Shown: positions 9,619 through 18,240, counted from the stretch's first letter. The stretch: DNA of 64,000 bases from UBA1369 sp964571725 (GCA_964571725.1 CAZNDB010000002.1:124001-188000); one strand, 5' to 3'. Notes: generated by a model not told the origin, from the sequence alone. Translations and numbers: made by a program.

Positions 9619-11613
9619 ATGAGTGTAGACAAAAAGCCTAAACAACAGGATCCCTCCATCGTTGCCGACGATGCTCTGCCCTATGAACAAGTGCCCCTGG
9701 ACAGCGTCAGACGCCCCCGGCAGGATCCCCAGACTGTGATAATGCCGCAATTGTCTTATTCCACCCGAACAACTTTGGCCTGGGGTCTCAAGAAGACGGC
9801 GGCCTTGTCCGGCGTTCACCCCCATACCAAGACAATTTCTCCGGTCAAGACCAGCACCGATCTGCTGCCTTTTACAGAGGAAGAAGCGGAAACCGGAAGG
9901 AATGCCCAGATTATGTCGGACCGGATTTCAGAAATCCCGCGCCAGAGCCTTCTGCCTGATTTGCATCAATTGCTGGAAACCGTACCGGACCCTAATGGTT
10001 TTGTAGACGAAAGCCCGGCTTTCCAGATATTGGAAGCGTCCAGACAGGACGTGACGACTACAATCCCCGCACCCCCGGAAACAATAATTGCCATTACCGA
10101 ATCGGAAGAGCCGCCAAAGCCGACAACCGGCTGGCCCGAATATTCCAATGAAAATGCCAACGCGCCGGTTATTGATTCTTTGAAACCCGTTGCCAGACCT
10201 CAGCCCTCCATCCAGCCCGAGGGAAAACCCTGGACGGAAAATATCAGGGAAACGGCCAAGGCAACTCTGGCGGGTCTTGCTTCCGTGACACAGTCGATCG
10301 GCGGTTTTTTCCGCAGGCACGCCAAGGCGGCCATTTTGGCAACAGGTCTGGCCGCTACCGCGACAGCGGGAATGTTAATCAAAGACTCCGCGGACCAGGC
10401 AGACAACAGTCAAAAACAGCCTACTCAGCAAACCGTTGATACCCCCGCGCCCCAGCCGACAGTTGTTGTAACGCCCAGGGTGGATCAAAAAGTGGAAATT
10501 CAAACACCGGAGAAATCGCCGGAAAACAGAAATTTCGCGCAGGTTTTACGCGAATCCAAAAGTCCGGTTGTACAGGACATCATCAATAAAGGCGAAACCC
10601 GGCTGGCCGGCAATACTGTTACCGATACGATGATTGCTTCATTCAGGGGCCTGGCCACCAATAAACAGATTCTGGAATTGGACGGGCTGCAACGATCAAT
10701 CAATCTGGGCATCAGCGTCTATTTCAATGAACACTTTGGCACCGCGGAAAAGGTCACGCAGAGTCTGAAAGATCCAAAACTGAGAAATTTATACAGAACG
10801 GCATTGGCCGAACAGAAAAACGGTCGCGTGTTGCCATATTTAACCAAGGACCGCTTTCCGCAGGAATATCAATTGTCCGCCAGAATTCTGGCGGACGGCA
10901 GTGAACTGGGTCTGGACCAAAGTACCAGTTCCAACGCCCGGGCAAGAGAACTGGTAAGCGGCAATATGTTCCAGGCCAAGGCTCCGGGAGACGTTTTAAA
11001 ACTGCGCAAACAGGACGGCAGCTATCATGTAATTCTGGAGGTAGTGTTTGGCATTCTGGAGGGAAAAAACACCAAGCAGTTGCTGGGTGAAAAGCTGGCC
11101 GTGAAACACGCTGAAAATTCCAACCAAATCAGAACCGGCGCAGTCATTGACAGAAGCGGCGATAACGGCTCGGGCGGAGTTGAGGCCCCGGCACATGATC
11201 AGGGAACCGATACCGGAAAAGGTCAAACCGGACAAAACACAATTGATAACGGTACGCCTACGGGAGTGGCCAGCGTCGCTCCAATCACCGATGATGTTGA
11301 TGCCGGCTGGGATAATATCATTTCCGAACATGAAAATCTGGCACTGGAAAGGGCTGCTCTCCAAAAAAACCACGCGCTGAAGTTTGAGCTGAACTGCGGA
11401 TACACGTCCAAAGAAGAAAAAGCCGCCGTGGTCCCGCAGGTCGCGGAGAAAATTGCCGCGCTCTATCCGTCCGCCGATAAGTCTAAAATCCAGGGGCTGG
11501 TCAGACGATACGGTTATATCGGATTTTCTTCGGTCAAACAGGAGTCCAGAACAGTCGAGGTAACCCTGAACAAAAATTTCCATAGAATTCTGGAGGAAGT
11601 ACTGAGCGCCTGA
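9619..11613 (+). CDS. Large single-pass membrane protein of unknown function
   Basis: An ATG at 9619 is preferred over an in-frame TTG at 9610. The product is 664 residues. Residues 1 to about 225 are polar and Pro-rich with no clear fold, followed by basic residues (FFRRHAK) and one hydrophobic segment near 237-255 (AAILATGLAATATAGMLI). The rest should lie outside if the N terminus is cytoplasmic: a Pro/Gln/Thr linker, a helical domain near 295-500, a Gly/Asp/Thr linker, and a small C-terminal domain. It is a stand-alone transcription unit ending in a hairpin terminator at 11682. I do not recognise any family; topology is inferred. Confidence 0.75.
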   Translation: MSVDKKPKQQDPSIVADDALPYEQVPLDSVRRPRQDPQTVIMPQLSYSTRTTLAWGLKKTAALSGVHPHTKTISPVKTSTDLLPFTEEEAETGRNAQIMSDRISEIPRQSLLPDLHQLLETVPDPNGFVDESPAFQILEASRQDVTTTIPAPPETIIAITESEEPPKPTTGWPEYSNENANAPVIDSLKPVARPQPSIQPEGKPWTENIRETAKATLAGLASVTQSIGGFFRRHAKAAILATGLAATATAGMLIKDSADQADNSQKQPTQQTVDTPAPQPTVVVTPRVDQKVEIQTPEKSPENRNFAQVLRESKSPVVQDIINKGETRLAGNTVTDTMIASFRGLATNKQILELDGLQRSINLGISVYFNEHFGTAEKVTQSLKDPKLRNLYRTALAEQKNGRVLPYLTKDRFPQEYQLSARILADGSELGLDQSTSSNARARELVSGNMFQAKAPGDVLKLRKQDGSYHVILEVVFGILEGKNTKQLLGEKLAVKHAENSNQIRTGAVIDRSGDNGSGGVEAPAHDQGTDTGKGQTGQNTIDNGTPTGVASVAPITDDVDAGWDNIISEHENLALERAALQKNHALKFELNCGYTSKEEKAAVVPQVAEKIAALYPSADKSKIQGLVRRYGYIGFSSVKQESRTVEVTLNKNFHRILEEVLSA

Positions 11614-11681
11614 TAGGGGTCTTTAAGATGCCGTAAAGCCGGCACCGGCAAATCCGCCAATTTTACACAAAACAATTAATC

Positions 11682-11725
11682 GGCTAGACTGAACGGGAAA
11701 GCATTTATCAGTCTAGCCTATTTTT
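11682..11725 (+). terminator. Terminator-like hairpin between the membrane protein and yqeY
   Basis: A perfect 11-base-pair stem, GGCTAGACTGA (11682-11692) with TCAGTCTAGCC (11708-11718), a 15-base loop, then TATTTTT. It ends only 10 bases before the yqeY start codon at 11735, so partial read-through or a leader role is possible. Confidence 0.75.
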
Positions 11726-11734
11726 AAATTTACC

Positions 11735-12181
11735 ATGACTTTAAAAGAAAAAGTTCAACAGGATTTTATCGCCGCCATGAAAGCCCATGAGGAAATCAAA
11801 AAGGGCACTTTGTCCATGCTCAAGGCCGCCATCATGAAATGGGAAGTGGACGGTGAAAAGAAAGAAGCAACCGATGAAGCCGTAATAACGCTGATTCAAA
11901 GAGAAGTAAAACAACGCCGCGACGCGAGCGAAGGTTTCCGCAAGGGGGGCAATGAAGAAATGGCTCTGAAAGAAGAAGCCGAAATGAAAGTGTTGATGGA
12001 ATATCTGCCCGCGCAAATGAGCGAGGAAGAAGTGAAAGCCATTGTCAGCGAAACGTTATCCGCAGCGGGGATTACCAGTAAAGCCGAGATGGGGAAAGCG
12101 ATGGGACTGGTGATGGGAAAGCTGAAAGGAAAAGCCGACGGGGGAGTAATCAACCGGGCGGTGGGAGAAATTTTGAAATAA
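11735..12181 (+). CDS. yqeY: GatB/YqeY-domain protein
   Basis: A 148-residue protein of the YqeY family, related to the C-terminal tRNA-binding domain of GatB. Recognised by the N-terminal helix (LKEKVQQDFIAAMK), the central VEVIxxxQREVKQRRDASEGF-type segment, the EYLPAQMSEEEV turn, and a C-terminal GxVMGKLKGKADGGVINR segment. Length is standard. The family is suspected to act in tRNA-linked amidation or quality control, but the function is not established. The next gene, korA, starts four bases after the stop, so the pair forms an operon head. Confidence 0.92.
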   Translation: MTLKEKVQQDFIAAMKAHEEIKKGTLSMLKAAIMKWEVDGEKKEATDEAVITLIQREVKQRRDASEGFRKGGNEEMALKEEAEMKVLMEYLPAQMSEEEVKAIVSETLSAAGITSKAEMGKAMGLVMGKLKGKADGGVINRAVGEILK

Positions 12182-12185
12182 ACGA

Positions 12186-14144
12186 ATGCCTACAACAAGC
12201 GGGAAAATCAATGACTTGGCCTGGATGATCGGCGGGGAAGCCGGCAGCGGCATACAAAGCGCCGGACACTTTTTCGCGCTGGCCTGTTCCAGGGCCGGAC
12301 TGTGGGTTTTCGGCAATGCCGAATATCCTTCGCTGATCCGCGGCGGTCACAACTCCAATGCCATACGGGTGGCGGATTTTGAGGTGTCGGTACAGCGGGA
12401 TTCGATTGATCTGCTGCTGGCGATGAACCGGGAAACCCTGGATCTGCATCTGGGCGAAGTGGTGAAGGGGGGCGGGGTGATTTATGACGCGGAAGCAGTA
12501 ACGGATTATCCGTGGGCGGGGACGAAGAACGGCGGGCGTGAGGGGAAGCCGGGCATGCCGAAAAACAAGGGCGGCGTAAAAGCCTCGGGCGTGAAACTTT
12601 TTGACGTACCGCTGCAGCGGCTGGCACTGGAACACGGCGAAAGCGAGATTGTGCGCAATATGGTGGGACTGGGAGCGACTTTCGCGCTGCTGGAAATGGA
12701 CCTGAAAATGCTATTGGCGGTTTTACGGGAAGCTTTTGCCCGGAAAGGAAAAACAATTGTGGAAAATAATATCGGGGCGGCGCGGGCTGGTTATCAATAT
12801 GTCCGCGAAAATTACCCCGTGGAAAAATTCGGATTCAAGCTGGTGCCGGACCGGACGGACGGGAAAACTAAAAAAACCTCAGCTCGTACGGTGGCAAAAC
12901 AGCCGCGCCGCCTGCTTATGACCGGCAATGACGCCGTCTGTCTGGCTGCCGTGAAGGCGGGAGTAAAACTGGTGGCGGAATATCCCATGACGCCTTCTTC
13001 CACGGTTCTGCATTTTATGGCCAAACAGGCCCGGGCCTATAATATTATAGTTAAACATACCGAAGACGAACTGGCTGCCATCAACATGGTGGCGGGGGCG
13101 GGGTGGGCCGGCGTGAGAGCCATGACCGCGACTTCGGGCGGGGGTTTTTCGCTGATGAGTGAAGCCCTGGGCATGGCCGGCATGATCGAGGCGCCGGCAA
13201 TAATTTATGAAGTACAGCGGGGAGGCCCCTCCACAGGCCTGCCGACGCGCACCGAACAGAGCGATTTGCAATTCGTGATGCATGCCTCGCAGGGGGAATT
13301 TCCGCGGCTGGTGGTGGCACCGGGGGACTATGATGAACTTTTTTATAAGACTTTTGAGTCTTTTAATATAGCTGAAAAATATCAACTGCCGGCTATCATT
13401 CTGGGCGACAAACACCTGGGCGAATCCGTGAAAACGGTTATGCCTTTTGATCTGAAGGATTTAAAAATCGAAAGAGGACTTCTGGTCCGCGATACGGCTA
13501 AAATCGCCCAACTGAAAAAAGCCGGGTATCAGTCTCCCGACGGCGGATTTCTGCGCTATAAACTGGAGAAAGACGGGGTTTCCCCCAGAGTCCTGCCCGG
13601 CGCAAAAGGCGGCCGGCACCGCTCCTCCACCGATGAACACGATGAAAGCGGCGATCTGACCGAGGATCCCGAAAACCGCACAAAAATGCAGGCAAAACGG
13701 ATGCGGAAGCTGATGGCCTGTCTGAAGGAACTGCCTGCGCCGAAACTGGCGGGTCCGGGAAAGAACGGCTCTTTGAAAGCCGGTCCGGCCTATAAAGCGG
13801 AGGAGGCCGATGTAACTTTCGTTACCTGGGGGTCGCCCAAAAATGCTACGTTGGAGGCCATGCAAATGCTGAAAAAAGACGGCATCAAGGCCAATCTGCT
13901 GCAAATTGTTTATTTTCTTCCCTTCCATTCAAAAGAAGTAGCCGCCTTGCTGAAACGCTGCAGGTTCAAAGTGGGAGTGGAAATGAATCTGGAAGGGCAG
14001 ATGTGTAATTATATTGCCGAAAAAACCGGGATTTTCATGGACGCCAAAATTTTAAAATGGTCGGGCCGTCAATTAACAGCCCAAGAGATTTACGACCGAA
14101 CTTGTACCGTCATGAGTACTTTTGACTACCCAAAGAAATTCTGA
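12186..14144 (+). CDS. korA: 2-oxoacid:ferredoxin oxidoreductase, fused gamma-alpha subunit
   Basis: A 652-residue fusion. Residues 1 to about 200 form the gamma domain (IGGEAGSGIQSAGHFFA, then YPSLIRGGHNSN). Residues from about 235 form the alpha (PYR-like) domain, with GNDAVCLAAVKAGVKLVAEYPMTPSS and EDELAAINMVAGAGWAGVRA, plus SGGGFSLMSEALGMAG and QRGGPSTGLPTRTEQSDL. With the beta subunit it would convert 2-oxoacids (2-oxoglutarate- or pyruvate-type) plus CoA to acyl-CoA, reducing ferredoxin in the cytoplasm. The matching beta gene lies 3.2 kb downstream at 17374, separated by the ribonucleotide reductase cassette. Substrate is not resolvable from sequence alone. Confidence 0.92.
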   Translation: MPTTSGKINDLAWMIGGEAGSGIQSAGHFFALACSRAGLWVFGNAEYPSLIRGGHNSNAIRVADFEVSVQRDSIDLLLAMNRETLDLHLGEVVKGGGVIYDAEAVTDYPWAGTKNGGREGKPGMPKNKGGVKASGVKLFDVPLQRLALEHGESEIVRNMVGLGATFALLEMDLKMLLAVLREAFARKGKTIVENNIGAARAGYQYVRENYPVEKFGFKLVPDRTDGKTKKTSARTVAKQPRRLLMTGNDAVCLAAVKAGVKLVAEYPMTPSSTVLHFMAKQARAYNIIVKHTEDELAAINMVAGAGWAGVRAMTATSGGGFSLMSEALGMAGMIEAPAIIYEVQRGGPSTGLPTRTEQSDLQFVMHASQGEFPRLVVAPGDYDELFYKTFESFNIAEKYQLPAIILGDKHLGESVKTVMPFDLKDLKIERGLLVRDTAKIAQLKKAGYQSPDGGFLRYKLEKDGVSPRVLPGAKGGRHRSSTDEHDESGDLTEDPENRTKMQAKRMRKLMACLKELPAPKLAGPGKNGSLKAGPAYKAEEADVTFVTWGSPKNATLEAMQMLKKDGIKANLLQIVYFLPFHSKEVAALLKRCRFKVGVEMNLEGQMCNYIAEKTGIFMDAKILKWSGRQLTAQEIYDRTCTVMSTFDYPKKF

Positions 14145-14302
14145 ATCAGGATACAAAACCACAACCTGTGAAGAAAAATCCCACCGCTCAAGAATCTTCC
14201 CAAGTCGTCAAATGTTGCTCTAATTTTTTGTTCGCTACCTCAAGCCCATTCCCAGGGATAGATGAATGGTAGAAATAATTTTAGCCTTTTGGTCAAAAGA
14301 AA

Positions 14303-14350
14303 ATACTATATCTTGTGTTGATTGATTTAGACGTCTACTAGATAATGTGT
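14303..14350 (+). promoter_or_regulatory. Pair of NrdR boxes controlling the nrdD cassette
   Basis: Box 1 (14303-14318, ATACTATATCTTGTGT) matches the ACAC-W-ATATAT-W-GTGT consensus at 14 of 16 positions by my count. Box 2 (14335-14350, CTACTAGATAATGTGT) matches at 12 of 16. Their starts are 32 bases apart, three helical turns, which is the classical spacing for NrdR operators. They bracket the promoter, so NrdR binding would repress it when dATP is high. The nrdR gene itself is not in this window. Confidence 0.75.
14318..14346 (+). promoter_or_regulatory. Promoter of the nrdD cassette
   Basis: TTGATT (14318-14323) and GATAAT (14341-14346) with a 17-base spacer, lying inside the NrdR box pair. 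The transcript would start near 14353, which excludes a GTG at 14347 as the start codon and points to ATG 14371. Confidence 0.65.
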
Positions 14351-14370
14351 TCACTTTAACCACTTTTAGC

Positions 14371-16188
14371 ATGGCGATTGAGGCACGGGAGACTCTGGAG
14401 GAGTATCTCTCCAAATCAGACTGGAGAGTAAACGCCAATTCCAACCAGGGATATTCATTAGGCGGGATGATTTTAAACACATCGGGAAAAGTAACCGCCA
14501 ATTACTGGCTTTCCTATATATATCCGGAAGAAGTCGGCCAGGCCCATCGCGAAGGTGATTTCCACATTCATGATCTGGATATGTTCTCCGGTTATTGTGC
14601 CGGCTGGTCGCTCCGACAGCTTCTGGAAGAGGGTTTTAACGGCATTGAAAACAAAATTGACTCAACAGCCCCCCGCAATCTGGCCGGTGCCATTGGACAG
14701 ATGGTCAACTTTCTGGGGACTCTACAAAATGAATGGGCCGGAGCTCAGGCTTTTTCTTCCTTTGACACCTATCTGGCACCCTATGTCAGAAAATTCGCGG
14801 ATGAGACCAGGGATGAACTGAAAGACATGGTCGCCGATCCGGCAGCCCTGGAAGAATATGTGGAAAAGAAAACCTACAAATATGTCTATGACTGCATCCA
14901 GGTTTTTGTATTTAATCTGAATGTGCCCTCCCGCTGGGGAACCCAAACCCCTTTTACCAACATCACGCTGGACTGGACTTGTCCGCCAGATCTGAAAGAC
15001 CGCCGGCTGCTCTTGGGAGATGTGCCGTTTAAATGCACTTTCAGCGAGCTGGAGAAGGAAATGCAGATGATCAACAAGGCCTATATCGAGGTAATGCTGA
15101 GGGGCGATGCCAAAGGACGCGTGTTTACTTTCCCCATCCCGACCTACAATATCACCCCTGAATTTGACTGGCATGGTACCAACACCGATTTGCTGTTTGA
15201 AATGACAGCCAAATACGGTCTGCCCTATTTTCAAAACTTCCTGAACTCCGACCTGAAGCCCCATCACGTGCGCTCGATGTGCTGCCGCCTGCAACTGGAT
15301 CTGAACGAACTGCTGAAGAGAGGAAACGGTCTGTTCGGTTCCGCCGAAATGACCGGAAGCGTCGGAGTGGTTACCATCAACACCGCCCGCCTGGGCTATC
15401 TGTATCGCGGCAACAAGGTCGGCTTTTTCGCCCGCCTGGAACAGCTGATGGAATACGCCAAAACCTCCCTGGAACTGAAAAGAAAAGAAATTCAGAAATG
15501 GATGGATCTGGGACTTTATCCTTTCACCAAGCGCTATCTGGGACATCTCAACAATCATTTTTCCACCATCGGCATCAACGGCGTAAATGAAGCCATCAAG
15601 AATTTCACCGGCGGGGAGGAGGACATTACCACACAGTTCGGTGGTGATTTTGCCGAAGAACTGCTGCTTTTCATGCGACAAAAACTGATCAAATTCCAGG
15701 AAGAAACCGGTAATCTGTACAATCTGGAGGCCAGTCCGGCCGAAGGAACCACCTACCGTTTCGCCAAAGAAGACAAAAAACGCTATCCCGACATTATCCA
15801 GTCCGGTACGGCCGAATATCCCTATTATACCAATTCCACACAATTGCCGGTGGAATATACCGACGACGTGTTCGAAGCCCTGCAAATGCAGGACCGCTTC
15901 CAGACCAAATACACCGGCGGAACGGTTTTGCACCTTTATTTGGGGGAGCGCCTGCATGACGCGGAAAGCTGCCGTCAGCTGGTCAAACGGGCCCTGAGCA
16001 ACTTCAGACTGCCTTATATTACCATTTCCCCGACTTTTTCCATCTGTCCCAAACACGGCTATCTGGCCGGGGAACACGATTATTGCCCCAGATGCGACGA
16101 GGAAATCAGCTATCAGGGCGACAAGCTGGATATGGAAACCAGAAACAAATACACCTCCAAACAAAAATTGTTACTTATTAACCAATAA
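14371..16188 (+). CDS. nrdD: Anaerobic (class III) ribonucleoside-triphosphate reductase, catalytic part lacking the glycyl-radical domain
   Basis: A 605-residue class III reductase barrel, reducing ribonucleoside triphosphates to dNTPs in the cytoplasm. Visible: NANSNQGYSLGG near the start, HIHDLDMFSGYCAGWSL (active-site Cys76), the MCCRL pair (Cys304/305), and a zinc knuckle Cys559, His562, Cys572, Cys575. There is no N-terminal ATP-cone. The family normally continues after the zinc knuckle into the glycyl-radical loop RVxGYxRP. Here the frame stops with TAA at 16186-16188, and that loop is on the next gene, in the same frame, starting two codons later. ATG 14371 is chosen because promoter and operator cover the alternative GTG at 14347. 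Confidence 0.92.
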   Translation: MAIEARETLEEYLSKSDWRVNANSNQGYSLGGMILNTSGKVTANYWLSYIYPEEVGQAHREGDFHIHDLDMFSGYCAGWSLRQLLEEGFNGIENKIDSTAPRNLAGAIGQMVNFLGTLQNEWAGAQAFSSFDTYLAPYVRKFADETRDELKDMVADPAALEEYVEKKTYKYVYDCIQVFVFNLNVPSRWGTQTPFTNITLDWTCPPDLKDRRLLLGDVPFKCTFSELEKEMQMINKAYIEVMLRGDAKGRVFTFPIPTYNITPEFDWHGTNTDLLFEMTAKYGLPYFQNFLNSDLKPHHVRSMCCRLQLDLNELLKRGNGLFGSAEMTGSVGVVTINTARLGYLYRGNKVGFFARLEQLMEYAKTSLELKRKEIQKWMDLGLYPFTKRYLGHLNNHFSTIGINGVNEAIKNFTGGEEDITTQFGGDFAEELLLFMRQKLIKFQEETGNLYNLEASPAEGTTYRFAKEDKKRYPDIIQSGTAEYPYYTNSTQLPVEYTDDVFEALQMQDRFQTKYTGGTVLHLYLGERLHDAESCRQLVKRALSNFRLPYITISPTFSICPKHGYLAGEHDYCPRCDEEISYQGDKLDMETRNKYTSKQKLLLINQ

Positions 16189-16194
16189 ATAAAC

Positions 16195-16647
16195 ATGGAA
16201 AACCTTGCCACACCCCCCACCACGGACCGCACCAAGTGTGAGATTTGGACCAGAGTGATGGGATATCATCGTCCGGTAAGCCAGTACAATTTCGGCAAAA
16301 AGTCCGAATTTTATTCCCGTGTTTATTTTCAGGCTACTTGTGAAGCCAATTCCAAGCTGATCCACCAGTACGGCGGATGTCTGAAGGAAGCCGATGCCGC
16401 TCCGGTCAAACCAAAACTGTTACTTTTCACCACCAATACCTGCCCCAAATGTCCGGCCGTCAAGAACTGGCTGGATGCCAGCAGCGTGGAGTTTTTCGGC
16501 ATCGACAACACCATGCTTAATTTCTGGGATATTGCCGAAAAATATAATGTGCGCAGCGTCCCGACCCTGATCGCCGTCGATGAAAACGGCAAGGAGATCT
16601 GGAGAGCCAGCGAAATTTCGGAAATACAGCAAAAAAAGGTTCAATAA
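16195..16647 (+). CDS. Glycyl-radical domain of NrdD fused to a thioredoxin/glutaredoxin-like domain
   Basis: A 150-residue protein in two parts. Residues about 12-45 are the C-terminal glycyl-radical loop of class III reductases: TRVMGYHRPVSQYNFGKKSEF, with the radical Gly at residue 23 (codon 16261-16263). Residues about 70-145 are a redoxin fold with Cys83-Pro-Lys-Cys86, and NVRSVPTLIAVDENGKEI carrying the cis-Pro. I infer that the first part docks onto NrdD as a separable radical subunit, much as YfiD replaces the damaged pyruvate formate-lyase end, and that the redoxin part supplies electrons to the active-site cysteines. It lies 6 bases after nrdD and abuts nrdG (TAA directly followed by ATG). 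Confidence 0.9.
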   Translation: MENLATPPTTDRTKCEIWTRVMGYHRPVSQYNFGKKSEFYSRVYFQATCEANSKLIHQYGGCLKEADAAPVKPKLLLFTTNTCPKCPAVKNWLDASSVEFFGIDNTMLNFWDIAEKYNVRSVPTLIAVDENGKEIWRASEISEIQQKKVQ

Positions 16648-17352
16648 ATGATCATAACAGCTCTGACAAAATTTACGGCAATCGACTATCCCGGCCGGTT
16701 GGCTTGTATTATCTTCACCGGCGGATGCAATCTGCGCTGCGGATTTTGTCATAATGCCGATTTTGTTCTGCCGGAGCGGCTGAAACAGCTGACCCAGACC
16801 CTGCCTTTTGAAGTGGTTCTGAATTTTTTGAAGGCGCGGCAGGGGATGCTGGACGGCGTATCCATTTGCGGCGGGGAACCAACCATTCATCCCGATTTAC
16901 CCGAGAAAATCAAACAGATCAAAGACCTGGGGTTTCTGGTCAAACTGGACACCAACGGTACCAATCCGCTGATGCTGGAACGGCTGATTAACGAAAAGCT
17001 GGTGGATTTTCTGGCCATGGATCTGAAAGACGCCCTGCCTTACCGTGAGGAACTGGTGGGAGTGAAAATACCCGCCGATATACTGAAAGTGAGCATTGAT
17101 CTGGTCAAAGGTTCGGGGCTGGAATATGAATTCAGAAGCACTATTCTGCCGGATTATCACGATCTGGAGACTTTGCGGGCGATGGGGGAGGAAATCCGCG
17201 GGGCCAACAAATGGGTATTGCAGGGTTTCCGGAACGCCAAAACCCTGCGGGAAGAATTCCAGGGGCTGGCGGGATTCGGGCGGTCCGACCTGGAGGAATT
17301 AAGTTCAATTTTGGCGCAATACGCAAAGGTGGTAGAATTCCGGGCGGCATAA
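16648..17352 (+). CDS. nrdG: Anaerobic ribonucleotide reductase activating enzyme (radical SAM)
   Basis: A 234-residue radical-SAM enzyme. The cluster motif Cys-NLR-Cys-GF-Cys lies in the segment FTGGCNLRCGFCHNADF near residues 27-43, followed by VSICGGEPT (SAM-binding GGE) and LDTNGTNP. It would use S-adenosylmethionine and a [4Fe-4S] cluster to generate the glycyl radical on the protein encoded immediately upstream. It is longer than the 154-residue E. coli NrdG and belongs to the larger type common in anaerobes. Its ATG follows the upstream TAA without a gap, so translational coupling is very likely. Confidence 0.92.
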   Translation: MIITALTKFTAIDYPGRLACIIFTGGCNLRCGFCHNADFVLPERLKQLTQTLPFEVVLNFLKARQGMLDGVSICGGEPTIHPDLPEKIKQIKDLGFLVKLDTNGTNPLMLERLINEKLVDFLAMDLKDALPYREELVGVKIPADILKVSIDLVKGSGLEYEFRSTILPDYHDLETLRAMGEEIRGANKWVLQGFRNAKTLREEFQGLAGFGRSDLEELSSILAQYAKVVEFRAA

Positions 17353-17373
17353 TAATTTTCTAGAGCTTTACAC

Positions 17374-18240
17374 ATGGCCGCCACAAAAGAGCCCCAGCTT
17401 AAAGATTTCAATACGGTTGCCAAACCGGACTGGTGTCCGGGTTGCGGCAATTTCGGCATACAACTGGCAGTAAAGCAGGCGCTGACCAGGCTGGGAGTGG
17501 ATCCCGACCGGGTGGCCTACGTTTCTGATATCGGCTGCGGCGGGAAAATGCCGCACTGGATCAATACTTATGGTTTGCACAGTTTGCACGGGCGGGCCAT
17601 TCCCGTGGCCACCGGAGTTAAATTCGCCAACCGCGACCTGACTGTGCTGGTCAGCGCCGGGGACGGGGGGGCTTATGGTATCGGCATGGGACATCTGGTA
17701 CACGCCATACGACACAATGTAAACATCACCGTGCTGGTGCATCACAATCTGGTTTATGGCCTTACTAAAGGTCAGATGACGCCGACCTCCAGCAAAGGAT
17801 ATGTTTCTCCTTCTTCGCCTTTCGGAGCGTTGTCGGAGCCGTTGAATCCATTATCTCTGGCCCTCAGTTTGGGCTGTACCTTTGTAGCCCGGGGGTTCGT
17901 GGGAGAAATGGGGCAGTTGGCGGGAATAATCGAAGCGGGACTAAAACACAAAGGGCTCGCGCTGATAGATATTTTGCAGCCCTGCGTGACCTATAACAAA
18001 GTACAGACTTTTGATTATTACCGGGAAAAAACCTATCTGCTGGGGAAAAAGCATGACAGCGGGAACTGGAAGAAGGCTTTGGAAAAGGCCCTGGAAACGG
18101 AGCGGCTGCCGCTGGGAATCTTTTATCAAACCGAATCCCCGGTTTATGAAGAAGCGGATCCGGGCAGGGCAAAAGTTCCCGCGGTGGATTTGCCGCTGGG
18201 AAAAATTGATATCTCCTCACTGATGAAGAACTATTTTTGA
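17374..18240 (+). CDS. korB: 2-oxoacid:ferredoxin oxidoreductase, beta subunit
   Basis: A 288-residue thiamine-diphosphate-binding beta subunit. Visible: KPDWCPGCGNFGI (cluster or fold Cys pair), SDIGCGGKMPHW, the ThDP motif GDGGAYGIGMGHLVHAIRHN...N, and KGQMTPTSSKG. It pairs with the gamma-alpha subunit encoded at 12186-14144. It begins 21 bases after nrdG and may be transcribed with the nrd cassette or by read-through from korA. Its stop codon overlaps the convergent ClpP-like gene by 10 bases. Confidence 0.92.
   Translation: MAATKEPQLKDFNTVAKPDWCPGCGNFGIQLAVKQALTRLGVDPDRVAYVSDIGCGGKMPHWINTYGLHSLHGRAIPVATGVKFANRDLTVLVSAGDGGAYGIGMGHLVHAIRHNVNITVLVHHNLVYGLTKGQMTPTSSKGYVSPSSPFGALSEPLNPLSLALSLGCTFVARGFVGEMGQLAGIIEAGLKHKGLALIDILQPCVTYNKVQTFDYYREKTYLLGKKHDSGNWKKALEKALETERLPLGIFYQTESPVYEEADPGRAKVPAVDLPLGKIDISSLMKNYF

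Noticed and set aside
14347..14370. GTG 14347 as the nrdD start
   Set aside because: It lies inside the second NrdR box and upstream of the predicted transcription start. ATG 14371 fits both.
14722..16164. Long leftward open frame of 480 codons opposite nrdD
   Set aside because: It is an antisense shadow of a gene with strong codon bias. The product is Gly/Phe/Gln-rich with no domain, whereas the forward frame is clearly NrdD.
16186..16188. nrdD stop as a frameshift or recoded stop
   Set aside because: The two genes are in the same frame, so no frameshift is needed. TAA is not known to be recoded in this group, TAA is used as an ordinary stop throughout the window, and a good ATG follows within two codons. 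A sequencing error cannot be excluded but is not the simplest reading.
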